A stretch of DNA of 64,000 nucleotides, taken from positions 226,818-290,817 of the forward strand of contig PYSS01000006.1 in assembly GCA_003049465.1 (NCBI GenBank), given 5' to 3'. The notes beneath the pieces are model-generated. The model was not told where the DNA came from and made no database searches. It saw nothing but the letters and a program-made list of their open reading frames with translations. Position 1 is the first letter of the stretch; the number at the start of each line of letters is the position of its first letter. A program made the translations under genes and the position numbers. This DNA comes from Magnaporthiopsis rhizophila (taxonomy: Eukaryota; Ascomycota; Sordariomycetes; Magnaporthales; Magnaporthaceae). This document shows, piece after piece, positions 1-10,456 of this stretch.

Positions 1-2088
1 ATCATGATGGTCGGGAGCGCCCTCTGCACGGGCGCGCCGACCGACGCCTTCCCCGTCCTCCTGCTCGGCCGCGGCCTCCAGGGGCTGGGCTGCGCCGGCG
101 CGGGCGCCATCGTCCGCATCATCATCGCCGACAAGGTGAGCCTCAAGGAGAACGCCAAGAACTGGTCCATCTTTGCCTTTACCGCCGGCACGAGCTACGG
201 CATCGGCCCGGTCATAGGAGGCAAGCCTGTCCCTCTCCGTCCTGGTTTGATCTCAAGCAGTGAAAGGAAAGGAAAAAAAAAAATCACTAAACAGCCGCAC
301 AGGCTACCTCACCAGCGCAAACTGGCGCTGGTGCTTCGGCATCAACATCCCCATCTGCGCCGCCTCCGTCGTCCTCGTCTTCCTCATCCTGCGCAAGGAG
401 CTGGTCGGGCCCCGCCCCGTCCGCCACCGCGACGGCACCACCCTCGCCCTCGTGGACGCCCCGGTCCCCTCCGGCCGCCCGGCCCGGTTCTGGGCCCGCC
501 TCAACACGGTCGACTCCGGCGGCCAGCTCCTGTTCCTGTCCGGGTTCGGGCTCGTGGTGCTGGCGCTGACGTGGGGCGGCGTCTCGTATGCGTGGAGCAG
601 CGCCCACGTCCTCGCGTCGCTGGTGGTTGGTCTGGTCCTCGTCGCCGTCTTTGTGCTGTGGGAGAAGTCGATGGCGCCCGGTGGCAAGCTGGCTGCTCGG
701 TTCGTGCGCCAGAGGGCCATGATACCCTGGGAGCTGCTTACGTCCAAGGATCTTGGCTTGCTGGCTTATATCAACTTTGCGACGGGTGCTGCCATGTATT
801 CTGTCAGTGTTTTCTTTTTTTTTTTTTTCTCGTGCCGTGCCATCCGCCTTGGTCTGTTGCTTACCTATCTGCGCTTAGGTTTTGTACTTTTGCAACATCT
901 ACTTCACCATGGTCAAGGTTAGTTTCTCTGCATATCACGCATGTGTTGCATTTCAGCAATATGATACTGACGCACAGCCCTTTTACGCCACAGTCCTACG
1001 ATGCTAGCAAGGCCGGAATCCAACTCATCTTCTACACGCCGGGACTGGGAGGTATGTTCAACAGGCGCTTTACCCACAAAAACGCAGCATCCACCAGCTG
1101 TCAAGCTGGCGACTCCTTCAACCTCTCCGTCCGAAACTGACATCAAACACAGCCGGCGTGCTCCTGGCCACCCTCCTCTGCAACAGGTGGCCCTGCAACA
1201 CCTTCATCCCTATCATGCTGGGGTCCGTCGTCGAGGCCGTCGGTGCCGGCGTCCTCGCCTGGGCCCTGTACGACGAGAAGACAGCGCCGATTTACGGCAT
1301 GATGGCTCTCACGGGCGTCGGGACAGGACTGAGGTTCCTTCCAGGTAACGAACGGCGCCTCTCTTTTGCTTGAGAACCTCAAACCTAAGACTGTATAGTT
1401 CAACTCAATATCTCTGACTACCTGTTTGCCTCCACAACAGTCCAGCTACACGCCGTCGGCTTCTTCCCCGGCCACATCGCCACCATCATCTCGCTCATGG
1501 GCGTCATGCTCCCCTTTGGCGGCACCCTGGGCCTCACCGTCATGACGACCGTCTTCAACAACCTGCTGGGCGGCGACGGCGCGAGCGCCCACAACTTTGA
1601 CGAGCTGGCTAGGCTGCCCGAGGCGGTGCGTGCGGCCGCCATGGTCAAGATCAAGGTTTGTGATGTGCTCCTCGGGGAGATGGTTTTTATTTTTTACAGG
1701 GAAACACAAATAAGCTGACATTCTCGATTCGCTTGCAAAAATGCGCAGATGGCCATCGTCTGGGCCTTCGTGGCCATACTGCCGTTCATGGTCCTGGTAA
1801 GCGTTTTTGGTGGCTACCCGCTCGTTCTTTGTTGGACACTAGGTACTAACATTCCATGGCCACACACAGTGTATGCTGGCAGCCTCGCTCTTGGGCAATG
1901 TAAAAATCACCAGGGACGCGCAAGTCCACCAAAAGCCTTCCGAGGAGGAAGGGCAGCGAAGCAGCCGCGTGGTCGAGGGCATCTATCTGTTGCATCTTCT
2001 GAGGAGGAAACGCTCATCAGCAGCAGCGCCCGGGGCGGAAGAGGAGCTGCAGCTCAAAACTCTAGGCCCCGAGGCCCAAGCCAAGTAA
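1..2088 (+). CDS. MFS multidrug-type transporter (DHA2-like), 5' partial
   Basis: Plasma-membrane or vacuolar drug/toxin efflux carrier of the major facilitator superfamily, cut by the window start. Exons: 1-220, 303-802, 879-917, 994-1051, 1153-1344, 1441-1655, 1749-1796, 1870-2088, giving about 496 residues of the C-terminal part. GRGLQGLGCAGAGAI and the joined GPVIGGYLTSANWRWCF are the classic motifs around TM4-TM6 of 14-TM fungal drug:proton antiporters. More hydrophobic segments follow, ending in a basic, Glu-rich cytosolic tail. All junctions keep frame. Intron 1 (221-302) starts with GC, not GT (GGAG then GCAAGC), and no in-phase GT donor is available there. The first roughly 100 residues lie outside the window. 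The substrate cannot be deduced; no biosynthetic genes adjoin it on the visible side. Confidence 0.88.
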
Positions 2089-2456
2089 GGACTGGAGGGA
2101 GATAGACGGAGGGGTGTGTTGGGACCATTCACGACTTCAAAATCGTGTTTTTTCTATCCATCCACCCGCACCAAAAGCAACCAAAAGACTTCTCGTCGAC
2201 AGAGATCGAAGGGCAAAAGAGTCTTGTGTTTTTTGAATTTTGTTATCGTAACATCGTAAATTGTGGCCTCTTCCCTGTGCAACAAACCATTGTAACAACC
2301 TTGAGCTCACACTGAGAGCTGACAGAGCACGCTTCGCTCGCGTTTACGATTTATCATGTCACGTTCCGTCATAGGGTAAGATAGCAAGAAAAGAAAGAAA
2401 AAATAAAGGTAGAAAGAAGTGTCAGAGAAGATGAGGTGGCCATGAAAAAAACGTCT
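2089..2456. other. Convergent intergenic region, MFS/kinase-like
   Basis: About 370 bp between two convergent genes. It is AT-richer than the flanks, with short T and A runs (near 2147-2153 and 2388-2408), and probably holds the two 3' UTRs. No reading frame of note is seen. Confidence 0.6.
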
Positions 2457-3455
2457 TCAATCATCCTGCTGAATGAACTGACTGATGACTTCCTCCAAGT
2501 CACGGACGATATCCGCGGCCGTCCCGTAGCCGTAGTCCCAGCAGCGGCGTATAATGAACTCGACTGGGTTGTCGGCGGATATTTCGGGCCACTCGTTGGC
2601 AAGCAACATGGCCTGCACCTCCTCGAAGGTGACCTCGTACTCGGGCCCGTACGGCACGGACCACTCGGTGAGCTCGCAGATGGCGGACCCGAGGGCGAAC
2701 AGCTCGCGGTGGATGGTGCCCACGTCCTGGATGTCGCGCCTCTTGTCGAGGTGGGCCGAAGGGCCCGGAGGTGTGTAGCGGACCTCGGCACCCCAGTACT
2801 CATGGTCGTAGTTCTCAAACAGCGCCGCGGCACCAAAGTCGCAGAGCTTGATGCGCCATGGTCCCAACGGCGGCCACTGTACCGGTTGCGACGAGGACGA
2901 CGACGACGACGACGATGATGAAGAACTGTTCTTGGGCTGGGGCGGGGGGATCGGGCAGCTGTAAACGAGAGCGTTCCGGGTCGAGATGTCGCCCCAAACG
3001 ACGCCTTGCGAGTGGATGTGAGCGACGCCGCGGGCGAACTGCAGGCACAAGTCGAGTCTTTCGCGCTCCGGAGGGGCGGGGCAGCGCAGATAGCTGCGGA
3101 GGGACCTGCCAGGGGCTCGTTCCAGCCTGATGGCCCAGGCCTTGGGCTCGGGGCCGGCGTCCCGGAGGACGGCGGACTCGATGCCCAGGTAGTTCACGAT
3201 CAGATCGTGGTTGCCGAGCTGCTCGTAAATCGCGGCCTCGCGGCGGACGATCCAGTCGGCGATGTCAGGAGGACGGAGGGGCCCCAGGGGCTCCTCGCCG
3301 CGATACCAGACGGCCCAGCCCTTGAGGACGGTTGCGGTCTCGGAGGCGTGGCCCTCCTCGACGCCATCGTCGGTGTCGACGGCGTAGACGACGCTGTTTT
3401 GGGAATGGGACAGCAGCTGTATCCGGCCCCGCCACTTGTCGATTAACAGCACCAT
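2457..3455 (-). CDS. Protein kinase-like protein with variant catalytic loop
   Basis: Single exon, 332 aa, starting MVLLIDKWRGRI; the frame stays open upstream to about 3740, but that part is low-complexity and looks like leader. The fold is kinase-like. A candidate VAIK lysine is K45 (TVLKGW) and a helix C glutamate is E73 (RREAAIYEQL). The catalytic loop is VVWGDISTRNAL (D156, N161) and the DFG is at 206-208 (LCDFGAA). The HRD triad is replaced by W-G-D, and the glycine loop is degenerate (SHSQNSVVYAV). A run of 13 serines (177-189) sits between catalytic loop and DFG, where kinases normally have a short strand. Such small kinase-like proteins are common and uncharacterised in filamentous fungi. 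Activity is uncertain: Lys, Asp, Asn and DFG are present, so it may be active. Confidence 0.75.
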   Translation of the reverse strand: MVLLIDKWRGRIQLLSHSQNSVVYAVDTDDGVEEGHASETATVLKGWAVWYRGEEPLGPLRPPDIADWIVRREAAIYEQLGNHDLIVNYLGIESAVLRDAGPEPKAWAIRLERAPGRSLRSYLRCPAPPERERLDLCLQFARGVAHIHSQGVVWGDISTRNALVYSCPIPPPQPKNSSSSSSSSSSSSSQPVQWPPLGPWRIKLCDFGAAALFENYDHEYWGAEVRYTPPGPSAHLDKRRDIQDVGTIHRELFALGSAICELTEWSVPYGPEYEVTFEEVQAMLLANEWPEISADNPVEFIIRRCWDYGYGTAADIVRDLEEVISQFIQQDD

Positions 3456-5276
3456 GATTGGGGGAGTGGGGAGAGCCGGTGGACGCGGTTGGTGGGCAGC
3501 GCCGCTTTTAGGGGGGTTGAAAGGTGGAGTTTTAGAGTGCTGGTGGTGGTGTCTAGCGAAAATGCGTCCTGCCAACAACCAGAAATTCGGGCTTGGGACC
3601 AACACAGGCTGTGTGTGTCCAGGAGACCGATGGAGCGAAGCTGGGTACTTGTGGGAAGGAAGAAGATGTCGTCCTGCCGGAAAGATGGTGGTCTGCAAGG
3701 GAGAAGAGGAGAGAGAGCTGTTGCGAGGTTGGCGCGGCAAAGATCACGTGACTGGGGCCTGTTGGCAAACGGCCGCCATACGCCCAATCAGAGGGCCATA
3801 GTTACCCGACCTCCCCCTCTTCGGACGTCCCAAAATGGAGCCTGCGAGGGAGGGAAAAACAACAGAGAAAAAAAAAAGCAAAACTGCAACAGCGTGGCAA
3901 AAAGTGGCGGCCTTGGCTGTGGAATAGTCCGTACGTCCGTGGGCCCAGGGCGGCACAGACAGCGAAAGAGGAGAGGCTGGCTGCCAACAACAAGGGAGAA
4001 AAAAAAAAAAAAAAAAAAAAAAAAGAGAGAAAAAACTGGCGGCTAGGCAACTGTAGGTAGGTACCTATTCCACACAGGCCCAAAGACAGGATGGATGGGA
4101 GGGAGGTGCGTGATGGGATGCGACGGGGGCAGAATGGGGAACGAAACCTGCCGGAACAGGTACCTGGCTAGACTCCAAATAGGGCTTAGCATGGAAGAGC
4201 GCCACGGGCGCTGGCTGCTTATTTGATCCTATCGGACGGAGGCAGCCGACGGCGCGGTGCGTCCAACGAGAGGTGCAGGGCAGGGCAAAGGTGGGCAGGC
4301 AGGGCGGCTGGCAGAAAACATGGAAGACAAGACGAGTCACAGCCTGCCTGAGAGCCGAGCTCGGCTGTACGGCTTCCTAGGGTGTGGCAGCCCAGAACGC
4401 AGAAGCGAGAAATGTATGACGAGGAGACTCGCCCAAAGAGCCAATGGGGTCGCGGCCAGATATTGCGGTCCTTGTTTTTGGTTCCCGTTTTCTGTTTTCG
4501 TGGGTTGTTGTCGCTGGTGGACGTTGTTAGGTGTGTGGGTTTGAGTGACTTTGTTGGTGGGCTCGGGTCAGTGTCCCGCATCCCTTTTCCCTCGATCACT
4601 TTTGCTTGCTCCTTACTCTGTTAAGGTTTTCTTGGCAAGAGAGAGTTGCTTTGAGATGGAAGAAACTGATGGGCAAGTCGAAGCTGCCCTGCCTCCATCG
4701 AGACCCATTGACTTTATTGTGGAGGCGACGACATTGCGAGGCGAGACGGGGCACAAGAACCGGGTAGGCTCTCGAGGTGGGCGGTGGTGTATGTGGGCTC
4801 TGGGCTAGGGCTCAGAAGGGGATTGGAGGTGGGTGGGGTGGGGACGCACGGAGGTCGCAGCAGCTGAAGCGATTGATTGACACGTATTGATTGACCGATC
4901 GGCGGTCGATGCATCGTCGCACAGCAGCTCGTTCTTCATTTTGTTTCTCCGCCTTCTCGGTTTTGTTCGGAATTTCTCGAGGCAACGGCGGCTGGCTGAT
5001 TGTTCGCCCCCCTGCCTGGCTGCCTGTCGACGTGTCTCTCGTCGGCCGCTTTTGTCCGCCGGCCATACCCCCGCTGTTCCTCCCTGTGAGCCAGGAGGGA
5101 CCAACCAGGACCAACCCTCCATCTTTCCGTCTTCGCACCGTCAACTGATTGCCAGCAGTGAGGGGATACAGATGGGCAGAGTCAGGTCGGGCAAGAGATA
5201 GAGTGACCGCCGCAAAGATACGAGAAAAAATAAAAATAAGAAAAAATTAAAAAGATAAAAAAAAAAAAAAAAAAAA
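3456..5276. other. Divergent intergenic region upstream of kinase-like and 2EXR genes
   Basis: 1.8 kb between two divergent starts. It contains a 26-nt poly-A run (3999-4024), the palindrome-like block GTAGGTAGGTACCTATTCC (4052-4070) also seen in related form near 24150, a CCAAT box near 3783, and a 19-nt poly-A run ending on the 2EXR start codon. Reading frames here are short, overlapping and of random composition; I see no gene. Confidence 0.55.
3999..4024 (+). repeat. Poly-A run
   Basis: 26 consecutive A in the upstream region of the kinase-like gene; a simple homopolymer. Confidence 0.9.
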
Positions 5277-6512
5277 ATGGACACTGCATGGCGGCAAGCA
5301 CAGGACCATCCCGAACCCGTCGTCTACAAGTTGGAATTCCGCGTGTTTAGCGACGGCTTTGAGAACTCGTCCGATACCGGTGCCAGGGACACCGCCGCCA
5401 CCCGCCAAGCAGACGCCACCGCCACGGACCACCACACCGCCACGGCCACCGCCGCCGCCACCGCCGGCCCTGGTCCTGGTCACAGCCCCGGCCGTTACGG
5501 CCCCACCACGGCCCCGCCGACATCATCCCCGGCTGTTGCTTCTTCTTCGTCTTCCTCTGCAGCAGCCGCGGATGGTTTCCCCCGCTTCCTCGACCTCCCG
5601 CCCGAGCTGCGCCTCCGGGTCTGGGAGGAGCTGATCCAGCCGCGCATCATCATGGTGGCCTGCTGTCCGGCCTCGCCGGCCTCGCATCCGCGCCGCCTCG
5701 CCAAGCTGGCCCAGCTGCGCGCCCGCCAGCAGCGCCGCCGCCGCCTTTTTGCTTCTTCCTCGACAACAACAACAACCCCTATTTTTTCCACCGCCGCCGT
5801 CCCGGTCCTCCTCCACGCCTGCCGCGAGTCCCGCGCCCTGGCCCTGCGCCACTACCAGCCCGCCTTCGCCTGGCGCGCCCCGCTGCCCACCGTCCCGGCC
5901 CCGGGCGACTACGACGGCGAGCGCCGCGCCGGCGCACCCGCCAGGGTCTACTTCAACTTCGCGCTGGACGCCCTGTACCTCATGGGCGAGCTCGACCGCG
6001 AGGACGAGTTCGGCTTCGTCGGCTCGCCCCTGGCCTACTACCTCGACCGCGCCGACGCCGCCCGTGTCCGCCACGTCGTCGTCGCCCTCGAGGAGCTGCT
6101 GCCGCCGCGCGCCCCGCCGACACCCCCACCGCTGACGCTGACGCCGACGGACGGCAATGCTGTTGCTGTTGCTGCCGGTGGCTTTGGTGGCGGTGGTGGT
6201 GGCGGCGGTGTGGTGGGGGGCGACGAGCGTGTCTTCTCGAGCCTGTTCCACGTCGTCGATCGCTTCTCGGCCGCCGAGCGCCTGCTGGTCGCGTGCACGG
6301 CCCGGGACGTCGAGGAGGGCAACGAGCAGCACCACGGCTCGTCGTGGTCGCCGCCGCTGCTGTCCCCCCTCCCGGGAGAGGATAATGTGGTGCAGAAAAT
6401 CTGGCGTGGCTGGCTCAGCGGCACGTCGGTCGTCTCGTCGACGCTGCTGGACAAAAAGATACTCATGGTCCGGGAGGAGGAGTTGCAGGACTTTATTCGG
6501 GCGCACCTTTGA
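5277..6512 (+). CDS. 2EXR domain protein
   Basis: Single exon, 411 aa. After a low-complexity Ala/Thr/Pro/Ser N-terminus (about residues 30-98), FPRFLDLPPELRLRVWEELI begins the 2EXR domain, an F-box-like module greatly expanded in filamentous ascomycetes and of unknown molecular function. Further family blocks are VPVLLHACRESRALALRHY and VYFNFALDALYL. A poly-Gly loop interrupts the C-terminal half, followed by VFSSLFHVVDRFSAAERLLVA. The chosen ATG is the first in frame and lies directly at the end of a 19-base A run. The protein has no signal peptide or membrane segment and is probably cytosolic or nuclear. Its neighbours give no clue to its role. Confidence 0.8.
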   Translation: MDTAWRQAQDHPEPVVYKLEFRVFSDGFENSSDTGARDTAATRQADATATDHHTATATAAATAGPGPGHSPGRYGPTTAPPTSSPAVASSSSSSAAAADGFPRFLDLPPELRLRVWEELIQPRIIMVACCPASPASHPRRLAKLAQLRARQQRRRRLFASSSTTTTTPIFSTAAVPVLLHACRESRALALRHYQPAFAWRAPLPTVPAPGDYDGERRAGAPARVYFNFALDALYLMGELDREDEFGFVGSPLAYYLDRADAARVRHVVVALEELLPPRAPPTPPPLTLTPTDGNAVAVAAGGFGGGGGGGGVVGGDERVFSSLFHVVDRFSAAERLLVACTARDVEEGNEQHHGSSWSPPLLSPLPGEDNVVQKIWRGWLSGTSVVSSTLLDKKILMVREEELQDFIRAHL

Positions 6513-6921
6513 CACCTTTTTCCGATTTCTATCATGATCTATAGGCAGTGATCCATTGTGTTAATCATCCAATAATTTTTGTATTGTACAGGTGTTCGTC
6601 GCATATCATGATCAAGGGAGAGGGGTGTGTGCCCGCGCCAGTAGCGTGGGGCCCAGCTTAATGTACAGTCCCTAAAGAATGAGGCATTCAACAGAACAGC
6701 CTCGGCTTCCAGTCGTTGTTGTTATACAGCCGTTTTGGCTGCGAAGCCTCGTCATACAAGCAGTAAAGGGCGGACGTGACGATTAGGTCAGTATAAGGAG
6801 GTTTCAAGGGGTTCAACAGACGATCGATGGTCTTGTAGACCTCGCCCCAAGCAGCCCGAAGAAAAGAAGGACGAAAGGCAAGTTAGACAGATTTGCAGCT
6901 CGCAGAGGTATCATGCAACCA
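6513..6921. other. Convergent intergenic region
   Basis: About 400 bp between the 3' ends of the 2EXR gene and the NTF2-like gene; AT-richer, no coding signal, presumably the two 3' UTRs. Confidence 0.6.
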
Positions 6922-8030
6922 TCACCTCTCACCCTTGGGCGGGAAAACACGGTGGAAAGCCGGACATGGACCTTCCTGCGAGCCTCTGCCGCCATTCCTG
7001 ATGCCGCCCAGCAGCCAGTCCGTCAGGCCGACAACCTTTGCCCCGACGCCACGCTCCCAGTTGCCGCCCTCGTCGACGTGCTCGATCGTGTGGCTCAGGA
7101 TCCTGCCCTCCTTGTCGAAGTCGAAGATGAACAAGCCGACAAACTCCTTGCCCTCGTGCTTGAACAGCGAGAAGGGGTTCAGGCCGCCGTTGTCGCCGCC
7201 GCCGCTGCTGTTGGCGCGCCCCTCGGTGCGCCAGCGGACGATAAGCTGCTCGCCGACGGCGCCCTGTCGGCGGGGGCCCGAGCGGCCGGCGGCGTAGGCG
7301 TCGTTGACCATGCGCTCCGAAAGGATCTCGAGGCGGACGTTGCCGACGATGGGCACGCGGTTCCAGGCGATGGGGCTGGTCCACAGCGCCGCCATGTAGG
7401 CGACGCGGCCCGACACGGCGGGCAGGTGCTGGTGGGTCGAGGGGAAGAGGTGGAGAGATATGTTGGGCGCCAGGATCTCCTGCGGCAGCGGCGACTGGAG
7501 GAGCGTCGGCAGGTGTTTTTGGAGTATGCGCAAAGCTGTTTGTTTTTGTGAATTCGGGCTTGGTTCAGCAAAAGATGACCGACAAGGGTTCTCCTGGCAC
7601 AGATTTCCACCATCTACCCGGAAGCCCAAGGCATCCATGATGGGAGAATCTTGAGTCGGAAAAAAAGAGGGCAAATCTCACTCTTCCCAAGCTTCAGCTT
7701 CCGCTCGTCCGCCTCTGGCCGCTTTCCGAGCCCGCCATCTGGCAGCGCGACGTCGGCGAGAGGGAACGTGGAGCTGAACCAAACTTCTGGAAGGTTGCGG
7801 GGGTTGGAGGCTTGGAGCGTCGTGAGCGTGGCTCTGGTCCGTGACCTCGGCGGCGCGACCGGTGCTGCTGCTGGGGCCGTCTGTGTTGCTGCCGGAGCCG
7901 TGGCGGCGGCGCGGCTTGGGGTCTTGGGGGACGAGGCGGCGGCGATGGCGGAGCCGAGGTTTCGGCTTAAGGTCGGGAGAGTTGCGGCGTGCGGTCGCGG
8001 CCGCCGCACGAGCCGGCTTGAGGCCGACAT
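6922..8030 (-). CDS. Conserved fungal protein, NTF2-like (DUF2358-type?), probably mitochondrial
   Basis: Two exons, 8030-7682 and 7535-6922, giving 320 aa. The intron has donor GTGAGA and acceptor CAAACAG and joins KLGK to TLRILQKHLPTLLQSPLPQ in frame. The N-terminus (MSASSRLVRRPRPHAATL) is Arg/Ser-rich without acidic residues, as in a mitochondrial presequence, followed by an Ala/Pro-rich linker to about residue 75. The C-terminal half has alternating strands (VGNVRLEILSERM, EQLIVRWRTEG, FVGLFIFDFDKEGRILSHTIEH) like the curved sheet of NTF2-like folds such as DUF2358. The family assignment is from pattern memory and is tentative; the exon model is firmer. No catalytic residues can be named. 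Confidence 0.65.
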
Positions 8031-9324
8031 GTCGCTGGCTGGGGTTCACCGTTCTCGCCTTTTCGAGCCTCTGCGGTTTCAGGTGCGCGATCCCATTTCT
8101 TTTCCTCCGGGTTTTGTATTATAGGGTGGTATTATTGTCGGCCGCTGCAGCTTCCCGATGCGGGCCCAAAGGTCTGGGGAAGTTTTTCGGCTGCGGAGGG
8201 GAAGCCACCCCAAGCTCCAAGCTCAATGCTGCACGAGCATTTTCCGCGGCTCCGACCCCACCACCAAGACGGCCCAGCTCGGCGCAGAATTGACTGGCTC
8301 TGGCTGCCGATGTCTTTCCGCCATCATGAATGCCATTGAGAGTCGTGCCAATTGCCGCCAACGATTTCCATTCTCGTCCACTGGCTCTGGGGACTTTAGG
8401 CATGTTTCCCTAATCCAACACACCTCAAATAGTGTCACCTAGTCGCAGCCACGCGCGAAGCGAAACGTGATGCCATGACCCAGACGCTCCTTTTCCGGCG
8501 GCTGTCCGTTCATCCAGGGGTCAAAGGCCCGCCATTGGGTGGCTGCCTGTGCGCGGCATTCCAGGGTTGGGTCCTCCTAATGTTTTGCCATGTCGAAACA
8601 ACGAGCCAAGCAAGGAGTCAAGGTCACTCACTCTCTCACGCCCTTGCCTCGGGACTGTCGTCACATGGCTGCTGTCATTGGGAGATTAGAGGCTTGCCTG
8701 GGGGACCTTGCTTGGATGCCTGGACAAGGCGCCGGGGAAAAAAGAGGGACGGCTTGTTTGCTTTCTACAGGCAATGTTGTTTTACGTTACTCTGCATGTT
8801 AAATTCCCATTGGAGACTTCATACCCTTCTTTTCCATGAGCCATGAGCCAGCAGCCAAGCGTCATCAAGAGTAGAAGTCACGGCAGGCTGGCTCGTAGGT
8901 TCCGTCATCGCCTCTTATCAGCGGACGGGGTGCCCGCTCAACAAATCCCCACTGGTCCCCTGACCTCCGCAGTTCAGTGACTCGCCGCCACTGCCACTAC
9001 CAAGCCTGCAGTCACCTGACATATCACATGGCTTGGCCCGTTCCCAGCGCATCCATCACTGTTTGTTCTCCGACCGACTGCCCGTGACTGGCACCCAGAC
9101 GCAGCCTGCCCCTACCAGAAACGAGTACCACCTTGCTGGCCAACTCCCATTAATCGACCTGCTTTCGCCCAGTCTCTGATTCTGCTTCCGCATCATCACT
9201 TGATAGGCCTCTCCATCAAAACGCCCGCCCGTCCACTACTTTCTCTTCTCCCATCGTCGCTCTCTCCGACCACGACGCCTGCTGCCTCCTCTGCTCCATC
9301 GTCACCCACAGCAACACCGCAATC
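8031..9324. other. Divergent intergenic region upstream of ypt1
   Basis: 1.3 kb shared by the NTF2-like gene and ypt1. No long coding frame. The last 150 bp before ypt1 is strongly pyrimidine-rich, which is usual for leaders of highly expressed fungal genes. Confidence 0.55.
9225..9324 (+). promoter_or_regulatory. CT-rich leader of ypt1
   Basis: Pyrimidine-rich stretch (CTACTTTCTCTTCTCCCATC and following) ending at CAATC before the ATG. It resembles the CT-rich core promoter/5' UTR blocks of strongly transcribed fungal genes. The transcription start is not visible. Confidence 0.4.
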
Positions 9325-10456
9325 ATGAACCCTGAGTAGTACGTTTCCGCTCCGACTGCCCTCCCTGCTCGGCCGCCTTTCCTGGGAGGTCCCCACATCC
9401 TGCTGCTGCTGCCGCCGCCGCCGCCGCCGCCGCCTATGTTGGTCCCTCGCCGCCTTGCTGACCGCCACCGCGCAGAGTGCCCAAGCCGTCCCCGATGCCG
9501 TCGTGTCGGCCCCGTCTCCCGCTTGACCTTCAATCCCCGCCGCCGCCGTAGCTGTCGCCGGCTCCATCGGCCCGCCCCCGCCAACTTTATCCCGCTAACA
9601 TCTCCTCCGCGCGTGCCCAGGTACGACTACCTCTTCAAGCTCCTCCTGATCGGAGACTCGGGCGTCGGCAAGTCTTGCCTGCTGCTCCGGTTCGCCGACG
9701 ACACGTACACCGAATCGTACATCTCAACCATCGGCGTCGACTTTGTATGCTTGCCACCGCCCTCCCGTCTCGTCCGACCTCGTGACGTGACTCTAACTGG
9801 TGACGCAGAAAATCCGGACTATCGAACTGGATGGCAAGACCGTCAAGCTGCAGATCGTGAGTTCGCCGCCCCCCTTCCGCTCATATCCCGCTGCCTTGTC
9901 GGTAGCAGCCATTTTCCAGGAGCAAGCCAGGACTGACGGTCCCTTTGTCTCATACCATAGTGGGACACGGCAGGCCAGGAGCGCTTCCGCACAATCACGT
10001 CGTCCTACTACCGTGGCGCCCACGGCATCTGTGTCGTCTACGATGTCACAGACATGGACTCGTTCAACAACGTGAAGCAGTGGCTTCAGGAGATTGACAG
10101 GTATGCCACTGAGGGTGTTAACAAGCTCCTCGTCGGCAACAAGAGTGATATGGCGGACAAGAAGGTGGTTGAGTACACCGTGGCCAAGGTATGCTTCTCT
10201 TCCCTATGGTGTCGCAAGTTGACGCAACCAAGTGAACAACCTGCTGACACCCCTACAGGAGTTCGCCGACAGCCTCGGGATCCCGTTCCTGGAGACCTCG
10301 GCCAAGAACGCTAGCAACGTCGAGCAGGCATTCTTGACCATGGCTCGGCAGATCAAGGAGAGGATGGGCACGACAACGACCAACAACTCGAAGCCGGCCG
10401 TCCAGGTCGGTCCCGGCCACGGCGTCTCGGCGACGCAAAACAACAGCTGCTGCTAA
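9325..10456 (+). CDS. ypt1: Rab GTPase Ypt1/Rab1
   Basis: Rab1-type small GTPase controlling ER-to-Golgi and intra-Golgi transport and early autophagy. Exons 9325-9335, 9621-9744, 9809-9856, 9961-10188, 10259-10456 give 202 aa, the usual length. The first exon encodes only MNPE and ends GA before a GTAGTA donor, so the join restores GAG TAC. Motifs: P-loop GDSGVGKS (15-22), effector region ESYISTIGVDF, switch II WDTAGQERF (62-70), NKSD, ETSAK, and C-terminal Cys-Cys for double geranylgeranylation. The sequence is near identical to fungal Ypt1, including YDYLFKLLLIGD. Intron 1 is 285 bp, the longest coding-sequence intron modelled in the window. Confidence 0.97.

Noticed and set aside
3456..3740. 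N-terminal extension of the kinase-like protein
   Set aside because: The frame is open upstream but the sequence is low-complexity and leader-like; the kinase fold begins right after the ATG at 3455.
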